Origin: Saccopteryx bilineata
Lineage: Eukaryota > Chordata > Mammalia > Chiroptera > Emballonuridae
Assembly (NCBI RefSeq): GCF_036850765.1
Contig: NC_089490.1
Coordinates: forward strand, 126,508,522 to 126,572,521
Reading direction: 5' to 3'
Length of the DNA: 64,000 nucleotides
In this document: positions 60,301 to 64,000 of the stretch, piece after piece
Layout: every line of letters starts with the position of its first letter
Position numbering within the stretch: the first letter of the stretch is position 1
Position numbers and translations under genes: made by a program
Notes under the pieces: model-generated
Told to the model about the DNA's origin: nothing
Database searches by the model: none
The model's input: only the letters and a program-made list of their open reading frames with translations

Positions 60301-61152
60301 CTGAAAACAGAGAGAAGACAGGCAAACAGGCCTCTGAACCACTAACTCACCTGATACAGTATGTGTGTACTATCAAAAAGGCTCATCAAAATAAAACTCA
60401 CTGACGTCTTTTGAGTGTCAGTGCTATTTAATGCATACTCATTAAAAAATATTTTTACGTACCCACTTCATGTCAGGCACATGCCAAACAGTATAAAAAA
60501 TCAATTATTTTCTTTTTAACTATATTCTTAAATAGCAAAAAAATATGGCATTTCTTGCAGTCAATGACATGAAGTATATTTTTTATAATCTCTTGTTTAC
60601 TAGTATCAATAGAGAGAAGGTATTCTGGATTTATTTGCTTAATTATTAATAATTGTATGTTCTGGTTTCACATGATAGATAAGTAGAGAAGAGAACAGTT
60701 TTGATATACAAAAACAATTTCATATGGTTCTATTAAGCAGTTTAAAAGTTTTTCCTAGAGAAAGTACAATTGAACTGGTACTGTTATAAGAGCAATACAC
60801 AATCATTGTAACATATTTGGAAACCATACAAATGAAAATGACCAATAATCCTACTATACAATCAGCATCAAAATTTTGAAGATACTGACTTTACAACAGT
60901 CATTATACAATACAAAAGTTCCTATTATGCTTAGAGGGAAAGCAAGAATAATTTAACATAAAGACGGGGCCTCTTTATTTAAAATAAAGTTTGGTAAATT
61001 CAGAAAGGAAAATAGCAGTAATTAACTGAGAAAAGAGTCATCTTCAGAAGTGTAGGAAATGACTTCCTTATCAGATTCAAGTTTTCCAGACTCAAATAAA
61101 GTAAATAAATTCTGTGTGAAAGACTGCTTTTGCATGTGTATGTTGAAGTTAC
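60301..61152 (-). other. ITPR2: ITPR2 intron (852 bp)
   Basis: Short intron between two well-supported exons, with a GTAACT donor and TTTTCAG acceptor. It is AT-rich, and no repeat or ORF in it could be supported. Confidence 0.9.
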
Positions 61153-61281
61153 CTGCAGACTGGTGCTGTTGTCTGAGAAAGGAGAGTTAAAGAAACCACT
61201 CACAATGTTCATCACAGACTCAGTGACACACTTCTCCAGGAAGGTGTCTGCATGCTTCCTGTCTGTGCTTGTGTTGCAAAC
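61153..61281 (-). CDS. ITPR2: ITPR2 internal coding exon (first of five in window)
   Basis: This exon of the type 2 inositol 1,4,5-trisphosphate receptor is 129 bp and encodes 43 residues, starting [18 protein letters not shown] and ending [14 protein letters not shown]. It is read on the minus strand. The acceptor is a CAG after a T-rich run and the donor is CAG followed by GTAACT. Both ends are phase 0. The protein is a tetrameric ER-membrane channel that releases calcium on binding IP3. This part belongs to the helical regulatory solenoid between the ligand-binding and channel domains. The type is assigned from my memory of ITPR2, because ITPR1 differs clearly in the exons that follow. The next exon lies 852 bp downstream in gene order. 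The preceding exon was not found before the window edge. Confidence 0.93.
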
Positions 61282-64000
61282 CTGGAGGTAAAAATAAAAC
61301 AACTCAATACATTCCATCACATGTTTGAATTATAATTCAATCCTGGAACCCTTTAAAAATTGTCTGAAGTGTTGTTTATAACATTTCTTCTGCTTTTGAA
61401 AATTTCTTTCAATAGAAACACTTCTGCCTAAAATCTGTAGTAGCTTCTCTTTTAAGTTTGGTTATCATTTCATCTTTGGACCAGAATTTGTCCGCAGACC
61501 CTCAGCCCCTTCTTCTTGACCTGTGTCTCTCTACCCTTGGACACAACCTTCTCCCTCTGTCTCCAAGCTTGGATTTGCTGAAAAATACCTTTCCACTCAA
61601 TGTAAGGAAGTCAAAGAGGAAACTGTCGTAAGTATAAAACAGTGGTGAATGTGATTAACGGTGGTTCATAGCTGTACACATTTTCACTTATAATACCAAG
61701 CTCAAATTGGAGGATCCAAACCAGAAAGTATCTAGAGAGGAAAACAGAAAACTAAAAGAGGATAAAATCATTTCCAATAATTCTGACTTTTTCAAGCACA
61801 TCTGGGAAGAACGGAAGTGTATGTTTGTGGGCTTGCTTCTCGGGGTAGGCAAAGTAAGAAGAGACAATACCAGAACTGAGGATAAACCAGAAAAGAACAC
61901 AGAAAGACTCTGATCTTTGCATAAATGCAGCAAAAATTGGTAATTTTGCTAAACAAAATGTAAATTTCCAAGTATGTCAGGGAAGACAAATTGCAAAAGC
62001 TAAGATACATGATTAAAAACAAATGATGAAAAAAAAGATAGGTGATGAAAAGACAAGAATATGGAGACTAAAAAAAAGAAAAATGTGGAAGGGAAGAGCA
62101 CACAGTGTGAGAAAAACTGAGAGAGAATAAGAAAGTTAAAGTATTCACAAAATTATGGTGGGTATAAATGATGGTGGCCACATGTCCCAGATGCTTCAAT
62201 AAGGTGATTGATCAAAAGAATAAGTAATTGTACTTTAATGCAATATTGCTTTAAAACTGTTTAGACAAATTCAGAAAATAGAAATAGTCCCTTCTCAAAC
62301 CATGTCTCCCAGTATTTTGGTTTGGAAAATAACAGAATTTGCTGAATGGAGGTAGAAAAAAGAAAAAAGGATTTGATTTGCTTCTAAATTATTTCCCTTC
62401 AGGGCAATTCAAGATTTCCTCATCTATTAAATAAGATCTACCCAACAAGGCTGTATTAGAAGTAATCTTATCGAGTTATTGTATGAAACAGTACAATTAA
62501 AGAAAATAAATTATGTCAAATTATATAATCTTTTCACTATTGTTCCAGCATATAACATATTGTGTGGCATATACAACATGTTTGAGAAATGTTGTGAAAT
62601 GAATGAGCAAAATTAATATTTTTAATGGAAGAATAAGAAAGGGCTATTATTTTGTTTTACATTAACTTTGGGTTGGGCTTTATTTGTGGAACATCTAACC
62701 AAGGACTAAGATTTAATGTATCCCACAACTAATATAAAATTGATCTTCTTAGGATGGATATAAAGTAAGATTTATTGTGTTTAGTATCTTTCCAGCACTG
62801 GCTGTTATAGTGAAAATTTCTGATCTGTATGATAAAATCATATTTAAGTGGAAGAGGTAGAAGACCAATTCTGCCATAGTCAACCCACATAACCGTGTTC
62901 CTCGGCCAATGACACTTCATACAACTGTTGGGGCTCTCCAGCGCTACTACAGTACCTCACTGCATCACCTGCAAATGCACACACGCTAAAGAACCAACAG
63001 GATTTGCTATACTCAGTAGATTAATAAAAAAATTTATTCTTAGATAAAGGCTTCCCTCAAATTCCTGGGTAATGAAAAGTCTAGGTTTAAAATTTCTTTT
63101 TCTTAAAAAAAGTAGCTAAATGTCAAATGAATTTAATTATTATTGTGCAGACATGGATATTCTGTTGATGAGCTGGCCAAATTTGGGGTAATAAAATAAG
63201 ACACATAATTTGTACATTATTGCATATTTATTATATCAAATTTATTTTTATCTTCATTTCAGTACAATCACTAATTACATAACTATAATCAAGATATTTT
63301 TGTAATTTATGTTCTATTGTTAATTACTTTGAAAGCACACATAACTTGAATATATCTACAATATAAAGTGTAATTATTTTCAAAGTACATATAATTTGAA
63401 TATATTATCATTAGCAATATAAATTAAACAAAATGTAAAAAAAATTTTTTTTGTTAAGTCTGGGTTTACAAAATTACGTGGAACAAACTTCTCAATTCAT
63501 TTGGATAAAAAAATTCAAATAATTTTTCAAGTTATATTTGTGCACATATAACATTTTTATTGCTAGAGCCTTCTATCTTATACTATCATATGATAGGCAA
63601 GGCACATAGAAAGACATTTTTTAAATTTAAAACTTTTCAGTAAAAAAAGAATGTAATAATATTTCTCTGAATATTTATTTTTATTGACTTTTTTCAATAA
63701 AAAGTGGAAATAGTTCAAATATAATCACATCACATTAAGAACATTTTTGTGTTACATAAACATATTTTTAAAGTTTCAACATCATTGTATATATTATTCA
63801 CGTAGTTATTTCCTATAAAATATACTCATGCAGTGTCACTTTCTAAATATTTATTTTGAAAAGCTATATTTACCCATCATTTTAATACACAGTCATGCTT
63901 TAATCCATTTTTGGATTATAGTACAAATCATTTTTTTATTTTCTTAGTTATTCCTTCCTATTGGTCTTTCATGTGATTTTTTTCCTATTATAAAGAACTG
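61282..64000 (-). other. ITPR2: ITPR2 intron, upstream part (partial)
   Basis: This 2.7 kb stretch precedes the first exon in gene order and is very AT-rich, especially beyond 63000. I see no exon, no recognisable SINE or LINE, and only short chance ORFs. An A-rich purine stretch lies at about 62030-62150. The intron runs off the window. Confidence 0.75.

Noticed and set aside
61707..61913. Lys/Glu-rich frame of 68 codons near the ITPR2 exon
   Set aside because: It is on the opposite strand, in A-rich DNA, with no splice sites in the right place. It does not resemble ITPR2.

Overview
The window is vertebrate nuclear DNA: interspersed repeats, GT-AG introns, and no bacterial-style gene packing. 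The repeats point to a bat, most probably a horseshoe bat or close relative (Rhinolophoidea). They include many tRNA-derived SINEs of the VES/Rhin type (heads such as 'cctgaccaggcggtggcgca', 'cctgacctgtggtggcgcag' and 'gccctggccggttggctcag'), Laurasiatherian L1s, and small DNA transposons. The genus is inferred from memory of these SINE heads and was not checked against a database.

One protein-coding gene is present, on the minus strand: the middle of ITPR2, the type 2 inositol 1,4,5-trisphosphate receptor, an ER calcium-release channel. Five coding exons are readable, in gene order 61153-61281, 60180-60300, 38098-38288, 36667-36809 and 29916-30024. All have AG/GT borders, the phases match, and together they give 231 codons plus matching split codons without a stop. 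They encode part of the regulatory solenoid upstream of the channel domain. Everything else is intron: over 2.7 kb before the first exon, then 852, 21,891, 1,288 and 6,642 bp, then at least 29.9 kb after the last. I found no further ITPR2 exon in 1-29915 or 61282-64000, but a short exon could be missed by eye.

Intron contents by region. 1-29.9 kb: an old L2 carrying three nested insertions (6.2-8.1 kb), an L2 3' end (10.1-10.9 kb), MaLR LTRs, a 3'-truncated 5S rRNA pseudogene (18.6 kb), a hAT element (19.3 kb), a clean 7 x 53 bp minisatellite (20.8-21.2 kb) and seven VES SINEs. 30-36.7 kb: an L1 3' end with a transposon fragment in it, hAT relics and two SINEs. 38.3-60.2 kb: an ATP5MC2 processed pseudogene next to an MLT1 LTR, old L1 pieces, a 0.5 kb hAT element, a full-length 6.2 kb L1 with a nearly complete ORF1 and decayed ORF2 (itself carrying a SINE), the second copy of a piggyBac-like TTAA element, and a Tc1/mariner-like MITE.

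I did not find a previously undescribed biological system. Points worth a second look are the pair of TTAA-flanked elements in opposite orientation, the minisatellite with alternating variant units, the tailless 5S pseudogene, an exon-like plus-strand ORF near 9.2 kb, and the L1 whose 5' end faces ITPR2 exons.
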